A stretch of DNA of 64,000 nt. Source: Nothopassalora personata (lineage: Eukaryota > Ascomycota > Dothideomycetes > Mycosphaerellales > Mycosphaerellaceae). Numbering within the stretch: position 1 is the stretch's first letter; each line of letters starts with the position of its first letter. The notes below the pieces were generated by a model. The model did not search any database, was not told the DNA's origin, and saw only the letters and a list, made by a program, of their open reading frames with translations. Below are positions 1 to 10,414 of the stretch, piece after piece. Location: positions 2,418,001 through 2,482,000 of the forward strand of contig CM066288.1 in the NCBI GenBank assembly GCA_033816765.1, written 5' to 3'. Both the position numbers and the translations under genes were made by a program.

Positions 1-1209
1 GATGCACTGCGCCGCCACGAAGAATGATGCGCTGGCTACCAGAGTCCAGAATCTCGAGGCGTGGTGATGCGTAAGCCAGTCTGATCCGATGCCGCTGGCG
101 AGTCGGCCGAGGAATGAGCAGAAAGAGAGGATGCTGACGTGTGTAAGCTGACGCTTCATGATGAAGTCACGGCTTGCGCTGTCGTCCCAGTGATGCCACA
201 GCGATCGAGCGCTATTCCCGATGTTGTTGATGGTCATTAGGCCGACACCGCAGAGAAGTGCAAGCATGGTGAAAAGTTGCCAGAACTTTGGTGTCCGAAG
301 CAGTTCCCAGCCTGTGATGTCCGGTCGATGTAAGACATGGAAGGGGTTCTTTGGCTCGGACATGTCGTCTAGGAAGTCGCCGGGTCCGGTTTCAGAATCT
401 GATGATGAGACGAGAGAGGATGCTTCTGATGTCTCGTGGCCGTGTGCTCTGCTCCTACTCCCCGGTCTCTTGTGCGAGCACCTCGTGCTCCTCGTGCTCG
501 TCCGATGCAGCCTTGTACTGGCGATGGAATCGTTCCTTTTGGCACTTCTCTCATCGTCCTCCGGCACAACACCATATGCTCCAGACCCATCGCCTGGCGT
601 CGGCACGATGCGCAAGAAGGTGATGCCAAACAAGGTCATAGTTGTGGTGCCATATGCCAGCAGCTTGAGGTACCCACTCGTGTCTCCAGGAAACAGATAC
701 GCAGCCAGTGTCGTGTAGAAGAAGGCACTCAAGCCGAGTGCACTCAAGGGAAACGCCGTCGCTGTGCCTCTGTGGCTTGGCCAATTGCTCGCGCTGGCCT
801 TGATCGCGGCACTGAAAGCAGTACAGCCTCCCATGCCCGTCATCAAGGCGAAGAAACACAGCATTGGCACGCTCATGCTGCCAGCTCCTTGATCGTACGC
901 GCTCTTGAGAGGGAAGTAGCCCAACGCGAGGCAGACACAGCCCATGGCGACTCCCCATCTCGGGCCCCGCGAGTCGATCAGAATGCCTCCGGGTACGCCC
1001 ATGGCGTACATGCCAATGTTGCCAAAGTTGCCGATCAGGTTCGTTTGCGTGGCCGTGAGACGGAGGCGTTCGGCGAATTGCGGAGCCCATGCTGAGAAGC
1101 CATAGTTGGTGCCGCAGCTGAGTGCAATGATGGTCGCTGCGATGGATGCGAGGATTCGTGCGGTGCGTTGCTGCTGCTGCTGCTCGGCGGCGTTGGAGGG
1201 AGCACGCAT
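1..1209 (-). CDS. MFS transporter, nodulin-like/MCH1 type (3' part beyond window)
   Basis: Starts at the ATG at 1209-1207 and stays open for 403 codons to the window edge, so the C-terminus is missing. After an N-terminal glutamine run (CAG repeat near 1172-1185) comes a first membrane segment and the motif CGTNYGFSAWAPQFAERL, then GNIGMYAMGVPGGILIDSRGP with the charged MFS signature after TM2. This is the pattern of the nodulin-like/Mch1 branch of the major facilitator superfamily, vacuolar or plasma-membrane transporters of uncertain substrate (yeast Mch1 resembles monocarboxylate permeases but is not known to carry them). A Ser/Arg/Asp-rich cytoplasmic loop lies at about residues 225-290, followed by TM segments of the second half beginning LRTPKFWQLFTMLALLCGVG. 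No intron is needed. The family call is firm; substrate is unknown. Confidence 0.85.
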   Translation of the reverse strand, partial: MRAPSNAAEQQQQQRTARILASIAATIIALSCGTNYGFSAWAPQFAERLRLTATQTNLIGNFGNIGMYAMGVPGGILIDSRGPRWGVAMGCVCLALGYFPLKSAYDQGAGSMSVPMLCFFALMTGMGGCTAFSAAIKASASNWPSHRGTATAFPLSALGLSAFFYTTLAAYLFPGDTSGYLKLLAYGTTTMTLFGITFLRIVPTPGDGSGAYGVVPEDDERSAKRNDSIASTRLHRTSTRSTRCSHKRPGSRSRAHGHETSEASSLVSSSDSETGPGDFLDDMSEPKNPFHVLHRPDITGWELLRTPKFWQLFTMLALLCGVGLMTINNIGNSARSLWHHWDDSASRDFIMKRQLTHVSILSFCSFLGRLASGIGSDWLTHHHASRFWTLVASASFFVAAQCI

Positions 1210-1688
1210 GTCGTCTATCGTCGTCGCGGTGCTTGGTCGTCCCGGCGGCGCGGAGTGGAAAGATGGCTTGTCGGTGTTGACAGGGGGGGAAGGGAATTCG
1301 TGAATGGGAGACTTGGACCAATATCAAGCACGCCAAGAAGATGGATAACCCATTGCTCCGATGCAATCTTGGCAATCGCGTATATGTACGTACCGTACCG
1401 TACCTACAGGCAGCGATTGGGTGGAGCAGGCGGGATATTGGTTAGAGATGTACATACAGTATTTATTTGTATACAGTATTTGTTGGTTGCGCAACCGCTG
1501 CTCAGCTGGAAGAATAATTTTCCCATTCCGCTGCAAGTGGGTCTCCGGTCCGTCTATCCTGCCGTCTTTCCGAAATGCACACACGGGCCGAGTCGAATAG
1601 CCGGTACGTACTACACTAGTACGAACGGGGACTGTGAGACTTCTCATCAGGAGATATACTCAATACTCTATGCCATTGCACGTTTATT
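1210..1688. other. Intergenic, divergent promoter region
   Basis: No gene seen. It lies between the start of the MCH1-like gene (-) and the start of the gene at 1689 (+), so it should hold both promoters. Around 1381-1440 it is rich in GTAC/TATA-like steps, but no defined motif can be assigned. Confidence 0.5.
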
Positions 1689-2350
1689 ATGATGGCCTTG
1701 TTCCCCACCTTCGGGTCTGAAGAAGACGCCACAGCCATCGCACACCAGACCAAGCCCAACGACGCTGATCAACTGCGAGAGATGGCCGGAAAGCAGCGCC
1801 AAGTCGCGAGAGAGCTGCTGCTGTCATACAAAGTCTTCCAGCTGGAAGATGCAATGTCCATGGAGAACATCTTCAAGCACCGCACAGAAGACTGTGTCCA
1901 GGTCATCCTGCCAAGGACCACGGGCGACCCCGAAAGGAACAATGCGCAGTATCGAAGGTACTTGCAGGGCCTGGTGCTGAATGATCTTGCGCCTTTCGAG
2001 GGTGAGGTGAGCGACCCAGCGTGTACGAAGTCCGGCGACGCTGTGAAGAACGTTACTGAGAGTCTGTGTGAAAGGTCCACATTGGTGAGCCCATCATCAG
2101 CGACCCCGAGACCAGGACTGCCATAGCCAAAGTCTTTGGCAAAGTCAACGCCACCAAGAAGACACCGGCTTATACCAGCGACACCCTGTGGATCCTGTAC
2201 TTCACCCAGGACGGCGAGAAAGTACGAAGGATCGAGGTGTTCGTGGACTCTAGACAAGCGTATGAGTTCAAGCAGAAGCTCGACGAGTACAAGCGCAAAC
2301 AAAAGGACAGAAACGAATTCCTCGACGACATCAGACCAGGCGCATCGTGA
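1689..2350 (+). CDS. Small NTF2/SnoaL-like hypothetical protein, one intron
   Basis: Two exons, 1689-2006 and 2075-2350, joined across a 68-nt intron (GTGAGC...AAAG, possible branch site TACTGAG) in phase 0. This removes an early stop and gives a protein of about 197 residues ending IRPGAS. The ATG at 1692 is an equally good start. Exon 1 is acidic and helical (SYKVFQLEDAMSMENIFKHR), exon 2 has alternating beta-like stretches (TLWILYFTQDGEKVRRIEVF). The layout, N-terminal helices followed by a curved sheet, resembles the NTF2/SnoaL-like fold used by many small fungal proteins, but I see no catalytic signature. Function unknown; the gene model is more certain than the fold. Confidence 0.6.
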
Positions 2351-2460
2351 TCTCTCGGCGGGGCAAACCAGTAAATGACCTGCCCATGGCCTGCAAGTCC
2401 TGATTCCGGAGAGAAATGGCTAGAAGAAGCAACCCGTACGTTGCAAAGACTCCTGTTGTG

Positions 2461-3984
2461 CGCAGGATGTGAGCAGGACGATCTATGCAGGCCTAACCAT
2501 TCTCATGGACGGTCAGATCATACCGTGCTCATCGTTCCGCTGGAGTCAGTTTGTGGTGGGAAGGTTCGTTGCGGGCTTTGGCAATGACTTCAACACCTCG
2601 ACCATACCAGCTTACCAGGCAGAGTGTACCAAGGCTCACCGACAGGGAATCATTCTCATGCTTTCGGCTGGCGCGGCGATAGCGGCAGGAATGTCTTTTG
2701 CTGATTGGCAGGACTTCTGCTTCGGCTATCTCGGCTACAGCTCTGCAAGCTGGAGAGTCGTGATGGCTTTTCAGATCCTCTTCATATGATCAGTCATGTC
2801 ACTGCTGTTCTTCATGCCCGAGTCTCCTCGATGGCTCATTCTCAAAAGCAAAGAGGATCAGGCACTTCACATCTTGTCCGCTCTCGACGATTCGGAGCCC
2901 ACAGCGCATGAAATACGATAGGAGTTCCTCCAAATGAAAGACGCACCAATCGAGATGACCAAGGATTGTTTAGAGGCCTAGCAAGACAAGGCGATTCTCG
3001 CGATACGCATCGCATGATCCTGACTGTTGGATTGCAGTTCATGCAGCAGATCGGTGGCATCAACTTCATGACGCAGCACTACGCTCACATGTTCCGCCGC
3101 GAATATCAATGTAGCATCTGACCATCACGACTGTTAGCTGCGGAAGCGGGTACGGAGTTCTTTCTGGCCTCTTTCGTTGCTGCCGTCGGCATCGATCGCT
3201 TTTGGGGCAGGCGAAAACTACTACTATTCGGCACTTCTGGCATGCTATGCTGTTCGATCATCCTGTCGCTCAATGCTGATGGTTAATACACGCCCTTCTC
3301 TCGATGCAGGTACCGCTTTCGTGTGCCTCTTTTGCACTTTCTGGGCGATCGGCTGGCAAGGCAGGAGCTGGCTGTATCAAGTCGAGATGGTGCCACTTCG
3401 CATTCGCGGTCCTGCAAACGCACTTTCTGCTGCCTTGAATTGGCTGGCAAACTTCATTATAGTGCTCATCGCTCCTGTGGCATTCACCAACATTGGCTGG
3501 AAGACTTATTTGATCTTCGTTGCAACGTAAGCGCACCATGCAATTGACATGGCATAAGCAAGCTGACCCGGTCCAAGAACGCGGTTAATACTTCCGATCG
3601 TTTCTTCCTGTAAGCAAATTGAAGGGTCCTCGGTACTCTCGTGTACCTTAGACATCTACTGACCATTGGCCTCTTGCTTCCAGGTATCCCGAGACTAATC
3701 TGAGGTGTCTGGAAGAAGTTGACTACATCTTATACACAGCTGGCTCGACTCCCCGTCCCCGGCTTGATGTCGTCAAGATCGCCAACAATGAGCCCCTGTG
3801 GTACAACGGAAACAGCGAAGAGAGCTTCGATTATGAGAGCAGCGAGTGCCATCAACGACATGTACGCTGCTTCGATGAGGTGAACGACTCGAATGGCGAG
3901 ACAACTACACTCCGCGCAATTGAGCCAGATGGCTATGTGGAGAAGATAATCAGCAACACAAGCGAAGACGACAATTCACCCTAG
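2461..3984 (+). pseudogene. Decayed sugar (hexose) transporter of the MFS
   Basis: Recognisable pieces of a sugar porter appear in order but in different frames. Around 2530-2680 is FVVGRFVAGFGNDFNTSTIP with AYQAECTKAHRQG (conserved GR and cytoplasmic-loop motifs). After an in-frame TGA at 2787-2789 come FFMPESPRWLILKSK (the PESPRWL motif) and more stops near 2920 and 2980. Another frame at about 3015-3080 has LTVGLQFMQQIGGINF (TM7 QQxxGIN motif). A C-terminal part at 3400-3525 has the family's VEMVPLRIRGPANALS. The last intron still looks functional: 3527-3683, GTAAGC...TTCCAG, splicing into YPETNLRCLEEVDYI. The N-terminus is absent. Several independent lesions make a pseudogene much likelier than a sequencing fault. 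Confidence 0.8.
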
Positions 3985-4221
3985 GGTACGGCTCCCAGCC
4001 CAATCATCTCTCGTCAGCCTACAAGGAAGCGACCGGCGCGTGGTGGACACATCACGCGGAGTGCCGGACATGTAGATTGAAATGTCAATGTGGTCGATCT
4101 CCTCGGAGCGTCACGTAGTAACTATGGAAGGCTTGGAGACAGTCCTTTCTGTACAGCTTACTTGGACGTCATATCGAGGGAATACTGAGTCATACCTCGA
4201 AGCTGCAGATGTCTTGTCGGA

Positions 4222-4766
4222 CTACTCGTCACCTTTACTCCTGCTCGCGACATCCACATCTATGTGCTCGGACACATGGTGTCCCTCCCTCTGCGCGTCC
4301 TGTGCATGCTCTCGAATAGCCTTCCACGCCACTCGAAATCCCTCGATACCTGCTGGCATACCGCAGTAACATGCTGCTTGCAGGATCACCTCTCGTATCT
4401 CCTCTTGCGTTGCGCCGTTGTTCAGAGCACCCTTGACATGTGTGGCGAGTTCGGTACCCCGATTTTGGCAGCACAGCATCGCGATGTTGAGGAAGGATCG
4501 TACCTTCAGATCAAGGCCAGGACGTGTCCAGATGCTGCCCCAGCAGGACTCAGAGACGTACTGAACTTGGTCAGCGGGGAGATAGTTGATATGACGGAGC
4601 AGCATTGACTGACTTCTTGCATTGCTTTGGAGAATGGGTTGTCGGCATTGGCCAATGACTTGTCCACATATTCTTTGCCTGCGACTTGGTATCTCGTTTT
4701 GATTCCTTCGTTGTAGAGGACCTCATGGGCCTTCTTGACTTCTTCGGCACTGTATTCTGCCACCAT
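4222..4766 (-). CDS. Carboxymuconolactone decarboxylase (CMD/AhpD-like) family protein
   Basis: Exon 1 is 4766-4614 (51 codons from MVAEYSAEEVKKAHEV), intron 4613-4561 (53 nt, GTCAGT...CTGAC...TTCAG, phase 0), exon 2 is 4560-4222, giving 163 residues. Exon 2 carries the family core: DLKVRSFLNIAMLCC followed by HVKGALNNGATQEEIREVIL and AACYCGMPAGIEGFRVA. In bacteria gamma-CMD decarboxylates 4-carboxymuconolactone in the protocatechuate branch of the beta-ketoadipate pathway. In fungi such stand-alone proteins mostly have unknown substrates, so the pathway should not be assumed. An in-frame upstream ATG at 4886 exists, but the segment it adds is unlike the family, so 4766 is preferred. Confidence 0.88.
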
Positions 4767-5221
4767 CTTGATTGACTCTTGCGCCTGGGGTCGGGTCTGT
4801 GCCTGGCGGTCTTGAATTCTCAAGGAATAGATAAGAAGGTGTGTGTCGTACAAGAAGTTTGGATAACAGCAGGAAGCAAATACCAAGCATGCGGTCCATG
4901 ATCATGCTTACGAGGGTAGGTCTGTTTACTACGTCAACACACTTGCAACACAAGCGACTTCGGCAAACGAGCTATAGCTGCGGAGAAGTCGACCAGAATG
5001 ACGGAGCATCACTGCATTGCATTTTGCGGGGAAGCGCGTCCTGTGTGGAGACGCCGTTGACGGCATGGCTGCTGGAGTATCTCCGCTGGGAGGCATCAAG
5101 CATGGACCGTATAAACTCAGGAAATGGTTACGGTGCCATCAAGGTCAACAGTACATTCCGGCAGCTACTTAGGACATTCACTTACAGAATTTCGCTTACA
5201 TAAGATAGTATAGTCGCAGCC

Positions 5222-5383
5222 ATGTCGGACAATAGTCCATTGCCGCCAGCCTCGATCGACCAGAAGTATGTCGAGGTCTCGCCCATTCCTGGTGGCTTCA
5301 TCACTCTGGCAGACAACTTCTTCGTCCATCCAGCAACACCAGGAGCAAAGCGCACAGTACCATCTACATCCCTCTTCGTCTGA
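5222..5383 (+). pseudogene. Possible N-terminal fragment of a metallo-beta-lactamase-fold protein
   Basis: The ATG at 5222 opens a 53-codon frame ending in TGA at 5381-5383. Its sequence (KYVEVSPIPGGFITLADNFF then AKRTVPSTSLFV) resembles the start of fungal MBL-fold lactonase-like proteins, where this segment precedes the first strands. The HxHxDH zinc motif that should follow is absent in all frames here. It could also be the first exon of the downstream gene at 5386, which is in another frame. Weakly supported. Confidence 0.3.
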
Positions 5384-5385
5384 AT

Positions 5386-6012
5386 ATGGATCCCGGACTC
5401 TGGCATCGTGAGAAAGACGGCACAACCACCACGACAACGCCCGGAGCGGTACCTACCAAGACAGCGAGACGAGACTTTCGCGAGATGGGCATGAACGAAG
5501 AAGCACGGCCGGCCGGTGAATGGACAGATCTGCGAGAGCCGTACGGCGGCGTTAGGAGGTCTGCTACCCCCCGAGCGAAAGGCAAGGAGTCTGTGCGATC
5601 GGTGAAGGGCAAGGAAGCTGTACGACCATCGAAGCAGACAGATGCAGATGACTTCAGCCGTGGCTACAGTACAACCAACGCGGCTAATGGGACTGCTTTG
5701 GAACCCCTGGCGTCTGGAGCGCTTTCGAATGACCACCCAAAGACCACGTCTGGCTCTGCCGTGTCTACGAGGTTCGCTGGCTCCGAGAGCACAGTCACGC
5801 CGGACTCCAGTGAGCCACTGTTGACAAAGGAAGGGTCCGATGATGGAGCTGATGAGACCAATAAGACGATCAGTGGCACTAGTGAGAAGTCAGACTCGCC
5901 CGGGCAGCCATCCACTCGGTCTAGTCAACCCAAGCGGCAAAGTGTTTTCCTAGGAGCCAGGAAAGGGATTGCGAAGTACTTGCCTGCGAAGAAGAAGGAG
6001 CCGCAGTACTGA
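5386..6012 (+). CDS. Hypothetical disordered protein
   Basis: A 208-codon open frame with normal codon use, from MDPGLWHREKDG to KYLPAKKKEPQY. It is rich in Ser, Thr, Lys, Glu and Asp with no hydrophobic segments. It holds a run of six threonines near residue 13 and a short imperfect repeat (GKESVRSVKGKEAVRPSK) near residue 65, and ends in a basic tail. The frame is open upstream of the ATG, so this may be the last exon of a longer gene. I do not recognise the family. Low-complexity disordered proteins of this kind can be chance reading frames, but its length in GC-balanced DNA favours a real product. Confidence 0.45.
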   Translation: MDPGLWHREKDGTTTTTTPGAVPTKTARRDFREMGMNEEARPAGEWTDLREPYGGVRRSATPRAKGKESVRSVKGKEAVRPSKQTDADDFSRGYSTTNAANGTALEPLASGALSNDHPKTTSGSAVSTRFAGSESTVTPDSSEPLLTKEGSDDGADETNKTISGTSEKSDSPGQPSTRSSQPKRQSVFLGARKGIAKYLPAKKKEPQY

Positions 6013-6332
6013 TGATAGTGCATTGCGTATCGAATCGCCACAAAAGTTGTCTTGGTAGTACAGCCAATGCCGCCGGTATGCTATTGGAGCCTGGTTCTTG
6101 ACATCGAGTGCCCTCACGCGCTCTGGTGTCTAGGCACAGGACATCTGCCCAATTCAACCAGGTCCATATTGGCTATCTCCATTCTTGTCTTGTGTCCCAT
6201 CGCCAACGATATGTTCCGTCTGGAATACGTCAGTCTTCTCGTCGGAAGAGCACGATAAGGTGGTATTGTCAACAGCGGCATAGTAGCCATGATCAAATTG
6301 GATGTACGCAATAAGTGTTCTGACCACGTGCT

Positions 6333-6638
6333 TCAGTCTCCGTTGCCTTCCGAGCCATCGTTGCACCACGGGCGGTACGTGGGGTTCTGGTTGGATTGAG
6401 GATTAGCTCTGATAGCCGTGCTGAGAGTAACGAAAAAGAATGCAAAGATGTTCATTATGGCGAGAGTCTGCAGGAAGTAGACGATGGAGAGGAGTGCCAA
6501 CGAGGCACCATTTATCCTTGGGCACTTATTGTATAGGAGAGATTGATGGCGCTTCTTCTTCGCGAGCCGAGTGAGACATATAATCAGGAAGACGGCATAG
6601 AGCAACGTGTGTTGGCCGTCAACCCAATTGTCAAACAC
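6333..6638 (-). CDS. Hypothetical small membrane protein or exon
   Basis: A 101-codon frame starting MFDNWVDGQHTLLYAVFLII, with two likely membrane segments (about residues 12-26 and 47-76, the second containing FLQTLAIMNIFAFFFVTLS). It could be one exon of a gene continuing on the same strand into the overlapping frame 6369-6154. No family recognised. Confidence 0.3.
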   Translation of the reverse strand: MFDNWVDGQHTLLYAVFLIICLTRLAKKKRHQSLLYNKCPRINGASLALLSIVYFLQTLAIMNIFAFFFVTLSTAIRANPQSNQNPTYRPWCNDGSEGNGD

Positions 6639-8097
6639 TAGTCGACATGATTGCGGCGAAAGTACCGCACTAACTGTCGGAGCTGTGCTGTCAAAGGGAA
6701 CGAAGCGATGAGCTGAAAGGCCCGAGGCGAGCGTAGTGATTCATCATGCGCTTCAGCACGAGATTCTTCAACACGCTAGACCACTCAAGCCACTTGCCTT
6801 CGCTGGCTCGCAGAACGTTTTGATGTGGTGTCAATCGTGCACTATCGGCCTTGGGGGTCGGTGCTGGCTGTTGCTTTATGGCTCGCCCTTAGTCGCCGTC
6901 TTATGCCACTATCTAAAGTGCGCATTCCGCTGGTGCTTCGAACATATCCTTCTGTTACGCAGGCTTCTGGTCATTCTATTCTGCCTCTTGTGAGAGGCAG
7001 CACTTCATGCAGCGAACAGTCCTTTGACAGAGTGGGGGAGATGGCATATAAGATCTGCCCTGCCCATGCATCGCCATTGGGTGTGTTCTCTTGACTTCAA
7101 GTGTTGATAACATGCAACAGAAACCGATACTCACAGCCAGCCTGGCATATCCTCCGCCAAAAGCTCAAGTACAAAGTGTGGCCTTCTTGAAAGTACAGAG
7201 CCTGCGACTGCATCGGCCCTTTCGCTTTGGAGGCTGCGCAGCACCTTTCTGGTCCTGAGGCTCGTCGACAACGACGTGAACACTGCAGATCTTATTCAGT
7301 ATGGACCCTTCAGCGATGTCCACCAGCCTCGAAAGATCTGGCCGATCCATCGCGCTATGGATGGCAGAGCCGCATTGTTCTTAGCGCCGCTATATCGGAA
7401 CTTCGCTGTCAGACTTGAGCCTATGGCGATCGCGACCGAGAGTATGCTGAAGAGAGTGTATGTCTGGCACAGGCTGTATGTTGTCTGGGGGATGATCTTC
7501 CTGTGGTTCCTCGTTCGCGCAAGGGCGAGGTCAAACGAATTGTGGTGTTGTGAAGTGTCTAAGGTGGAGACTTGTTGGTTGGTCAGGCATGTCAATCATG
7601 ACTACTAGAGTAGCAGATGGTGACTGGGTTGAAGGAGGTGGCATGTAGAGGATAGGATCAGGAGAAGCAATGGACATTGTAGACGCAGAGTAGAGACCGC
7701 ATTCTCACTTCTTCTCCCGAAATCATGCCCGCTGTCACCTGTCTCTGTGTCGCTGAGGCGCTATCTGTCGCGGAAGTGTGCCTTCGAAGAATCTTCGACC
7801 TCGACGCAATGCCGAATGCGTCGAGATCGGCAGGGCGAGTCCTTTTCCTTGGCATGCCCTCTGAAGGATGCCTGGGCAGCTGAAGCTGGAGCGAGTACAG
7901 CTGCTATAATAAGGGCTGACTTTGTACCATCAGATCCGATCACGTCTTGCCAAAGATCTTGCCAACGGGGCTCGGCTCAACAAAAATTACCACGATCGCT
8001 CAGGACCCGGGGTCCAAACTACCCTCTTGACAGCCAGGCTGGAATCGCATCCAAGGCAACCATCGTGACCAAGGCACGACCTAAACAACCCACCGTG
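6639..8097. other. Region without a convincing gene
   Basis: Only short frames without family similarity. A minus-strand frame at 7595-7296 has one hydrophobic stretch (TYTLFSILSVAIAIG) and might be an exon. No RNA gene or repeat seen. Confidence 0.4.
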
Positions 8098-8493
8098 ATG
8101 GCCTCTAGTATGTTCGCCGACTTCAACGCATGGCGGCACGCACCACCTCTCCTACTGGCGAGTATGATCGCGTTCAACAGCGTGTACTTCCCGTTTGTCG
8201 TCGGTCCAGAAGGCTCTTTGCTCAAGTTTGGATTCCCACCCAGCATCGCAAACTCTAGAGAAGCTGGTCTTCTCAATATGATTCAATCTGCCAGAATCAC
8301 AGCCATCGGTCTTTCCATTTGGGGATGCTACCTTGCAGGGCAGTACAAGGCTGTCGATATCCTGCTGGCGAGCATGGGATACGTGGGGCTGATCGATGGC
8401 TATGTCATGGCGAAGGATGGAGCGGAGGGCTCGGTCGCGTTTCGTGGTATCAGTAATGCGATTGTCGCAGGCTGGGGGGGCTGTTTGGTATGA
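8098..8493 (+). CDS. DUF4267-like small membrane protein, C-terminus frameshifted
   Basis: Start ATG at 8098 gives MASSMFADFNAWRHAPPLLL and 131 residues. It shows the features of the fungal DUF4267 family: the FGFPPSIANSREAGLL block, ARITAIGLSIWGCYLAGQYK and VDILLASMGYVGLIDGY, with about four membrane segments. The frame ends at TGA 8491-8493 just after a run of seven G (8474-8480). In the next frame the DNA continues as GLFGMTTGRLVFSF, which is how this family normally ends. The natural end is therefore probably about 8520, and the G run has lost or gained a base, in the genome or in the assembly. Function of the family is unknown. Confidence 0.7.
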   Translation: MASSMFADFNAWRHAPPLLLASMIAFNSVYFPFVVGPEGSLLKFGFPPSIANSREAGLLNMIQSARITAIGLSIWGCYLAGQYKAVDILLASMGYVGLIDGYVMAKDGAEGSVAFRGISNAIVAGWGGCLV

Positions 8494-8890
8494 CCACGGG
8501 CAGATTGGTATTCTCTTTCTGAAAACGTGAATGCACGTGAATGTCGTTGGAGACATGGGGACGAGCGATGGAGCGAAAAGGAAGCATTGGTCGTTGTCTC
8601 CTGCCTCTGTCTACAGGCTTCGCTTTTCACATACTCATCTTGCACCGTGACCTGCAGTCCACTATCAACTCTCTTCGTGGGCAGTGCCGAACAACGACAG
8701 CCTCGTGTCTCTCGCACGAGCCAGAATACGAGCGAGGAAGCTCCTCCACATCGGGATCCTTCCAGACTGACCCTCCACAAGTCAGCACTAGCTACACTAC
8801 ATACGGGCACCAGCCCGTTCGGACACATCTATCACGAGATCCTCTCGCCCATCGTGTTAATAAGGGTGTGTGAGCACATGGCATTGAAGA
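8494..8890. other. Intergenic, nothing recognised
   Basis: Normal-composition DNA up to the Copia target site. Overlapping short frames exist in several phases but none has family similarity. Confidence 0.4.
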
Positions 8891-8895
8891 CCCGG

Positions 8896-9169
8896 TGTGA
8901 AACTAGTGGATATGGAAGTTTGGAACTAGGGTATTATGTCTGGAAATCAGGGTATGAAAAACCATGTTTATTACAAGTAGTGGCACCCTTAAGGTGCTTA
9001 TATAAGTCTTCTTTTGATAAGAAGCCCTCTATCCCTGTAATACAGGTGCCTAATCTCATTTCCTAAAAACAAGTAATTACCACGCTTAATTAGGTTATAT
9101 CGCCCTTAAAACCTGCTCTCTATAGATAACCCTAGTGCTTTACACCATGCATAACCCTGGCGCTTTACA
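8896..9169 (-). repeat. Copia 3' LTR (274 bp)
   Basis: Direct copy of 15213-15486. By hand alignment the two LTRs differ at 15 positions, all CpA/TpA or TpG/TpA alternatives. Plus-strand ends are TGTGAAAC...CTTTACA. Confidence 0.95.
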
Positions 9170-9189
9170 CACCCCCTTACTCTTTAGAG

Positions 9190-10040
9190 TTACTTAGAAG
9201 AGTGATTTTAGCGCCGAGGACCTTTAAGTCCTTTATGACCTTGTTAATTCTATCCTTAATTCTATTGACGAGTTCCTCCTTGTCGCTTCTTATACCCTTG
9301 AACTTCTTCTTTAGGGTAGGCTCGTCTTCTTACTTATCTTCTAAGAGTGCGTCTCTCTTCTTAGAGACCTTCTTCTTCTTTAACGAGACCTTAAGCATAC
9401 TCTTCTAAATACCCTAAAGTTCTTTTAAGAGATAGTCGATGTTAAAGCTTAGATTGTGTTGTTCGTCCCTATTAATCTTTCCCCTATACTAATTAATAGA
9501 GAGGTTGTTAATTTTGTCTCGAGAATCTTAACTTAGGTCTTTATAGACCCCTAAGAGCTGCTTAATAAGGTTAATAAGGGGCTCGAAGTCTAAGTTCTTG
9601 TCTCTAATATCGAACTTAGGGGTGCGTAGCTTATAACCTTAGGAGAGGGCGTTAAGAGACTTAAAGATGTAGGTTCGGATCTGTCCCTTCTACTTAGAGT
9701 CCCTATGTGCCTCGGTTCTAAGCTTTTACTTCTCTAGATCTTCTTTTGTAGGGGCTCTTGTTATAGGGAAACCCTTTACTCAAAACTTTCTCGTTAGGGG
9801 TACCTTCTTTAGCGGAATGATTACCCTATAGTTAGGTTCACCCTTAAGATCTTCTTCGAGGTCGTTAAATTCTCCTTAGGGCTCGTCTCCCTTCTTTAGA
9901 GGCATGTCGGTGCCTTATAGAGCGACCTTAAGCTCTAGTTTTAAAGGTATCTCGTTACCTCCTAACTTAGTTAATAGGTAGGTTAGTGGTAGTGCGTTCT
10001 TAGGAGTTGCAGGTCCTAGAGTGCTTGTATTAGGGTCCAT
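9190..10040 (-). pseudogene. Extra ORF downstream of Copia pol
   Basis: The ATG at 10040-10038 opens a sense-strand frame (MDPNTSTLGPATPKNALPLT...) that runs about 280 codons to just before the 3' LTR in a single frame, broken by six or more TAA/TAG/TGA codons of RIP type. The product is Lys/Glu/Leu-rich and predicted helical, with stretches such as FDIRDKNLDFEPLINLIKQL and a basic C-terminus (KKKVSKKRDALL). It is separated from the end of pol by about 370 bp of noncoding sequence. Copia elements usually end after RNase H, so this is an accessory gene of unknown function. I see no signal peptide or membrane segment, so it does not look like an envelope protein. Confidence 0.6.
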
Positions 10041-10414
10041 TTTAATAATGTTGATGCCTTTATTCTAGTGTATTAAGGTGTGTAACTGAGATTGCTATTG
10101 GAGAGACCTAAAGAAGAGACCGGCAGAGGAACGAAGTAGATGGTAAATGAGAGGGTTACTAGAAGGACTAAGAAATTAGATATAGGCTATATCCGCGCTA
10201 AGCATGTAAGGTTATTGCGTCATAAGTGCGTGTAACCGTTAGGTGAGCTTTGCTGCGAGTTGTGGGCCTTATATTATTCTTAGAAGTCCTTTAGTCCTCT
10301 CTAGTTGTAAAGGTAGGGTGTCCTTAGCCCCTAGCTAAATGAATTGCGAGTGTTCATTTTAGAAGTAAAGTAAAGATAGCACCCCCCAGCTATTAAAGCG
10401 AGGGTATGCCTGTT

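Noticed and set aside
221..1095. Overlapping plus-strand frames of 165 and 219 codons
   Set aside because: Shadows of the MCH1-like gene on the opposite strand.
551..1375. Long minus-strand frame of 274 codons overlapping the MCH1-like gene
   Set aside because: Its product has no family features and is rich in His/Arg; the other minus frame (1209 downwards) encodes a clear MFS protein.
5222..6012. Single gene joining the MBL-like fragment to the disordered frame by an intron
   Set aside because: The two frames differ and no donor/acceptor pair was convincing; left as separate entries.
8527..9066. 179-codon frame running into the Copia LTR
   Set aside because: Its last third is LTR sequence and the rest is featureless.
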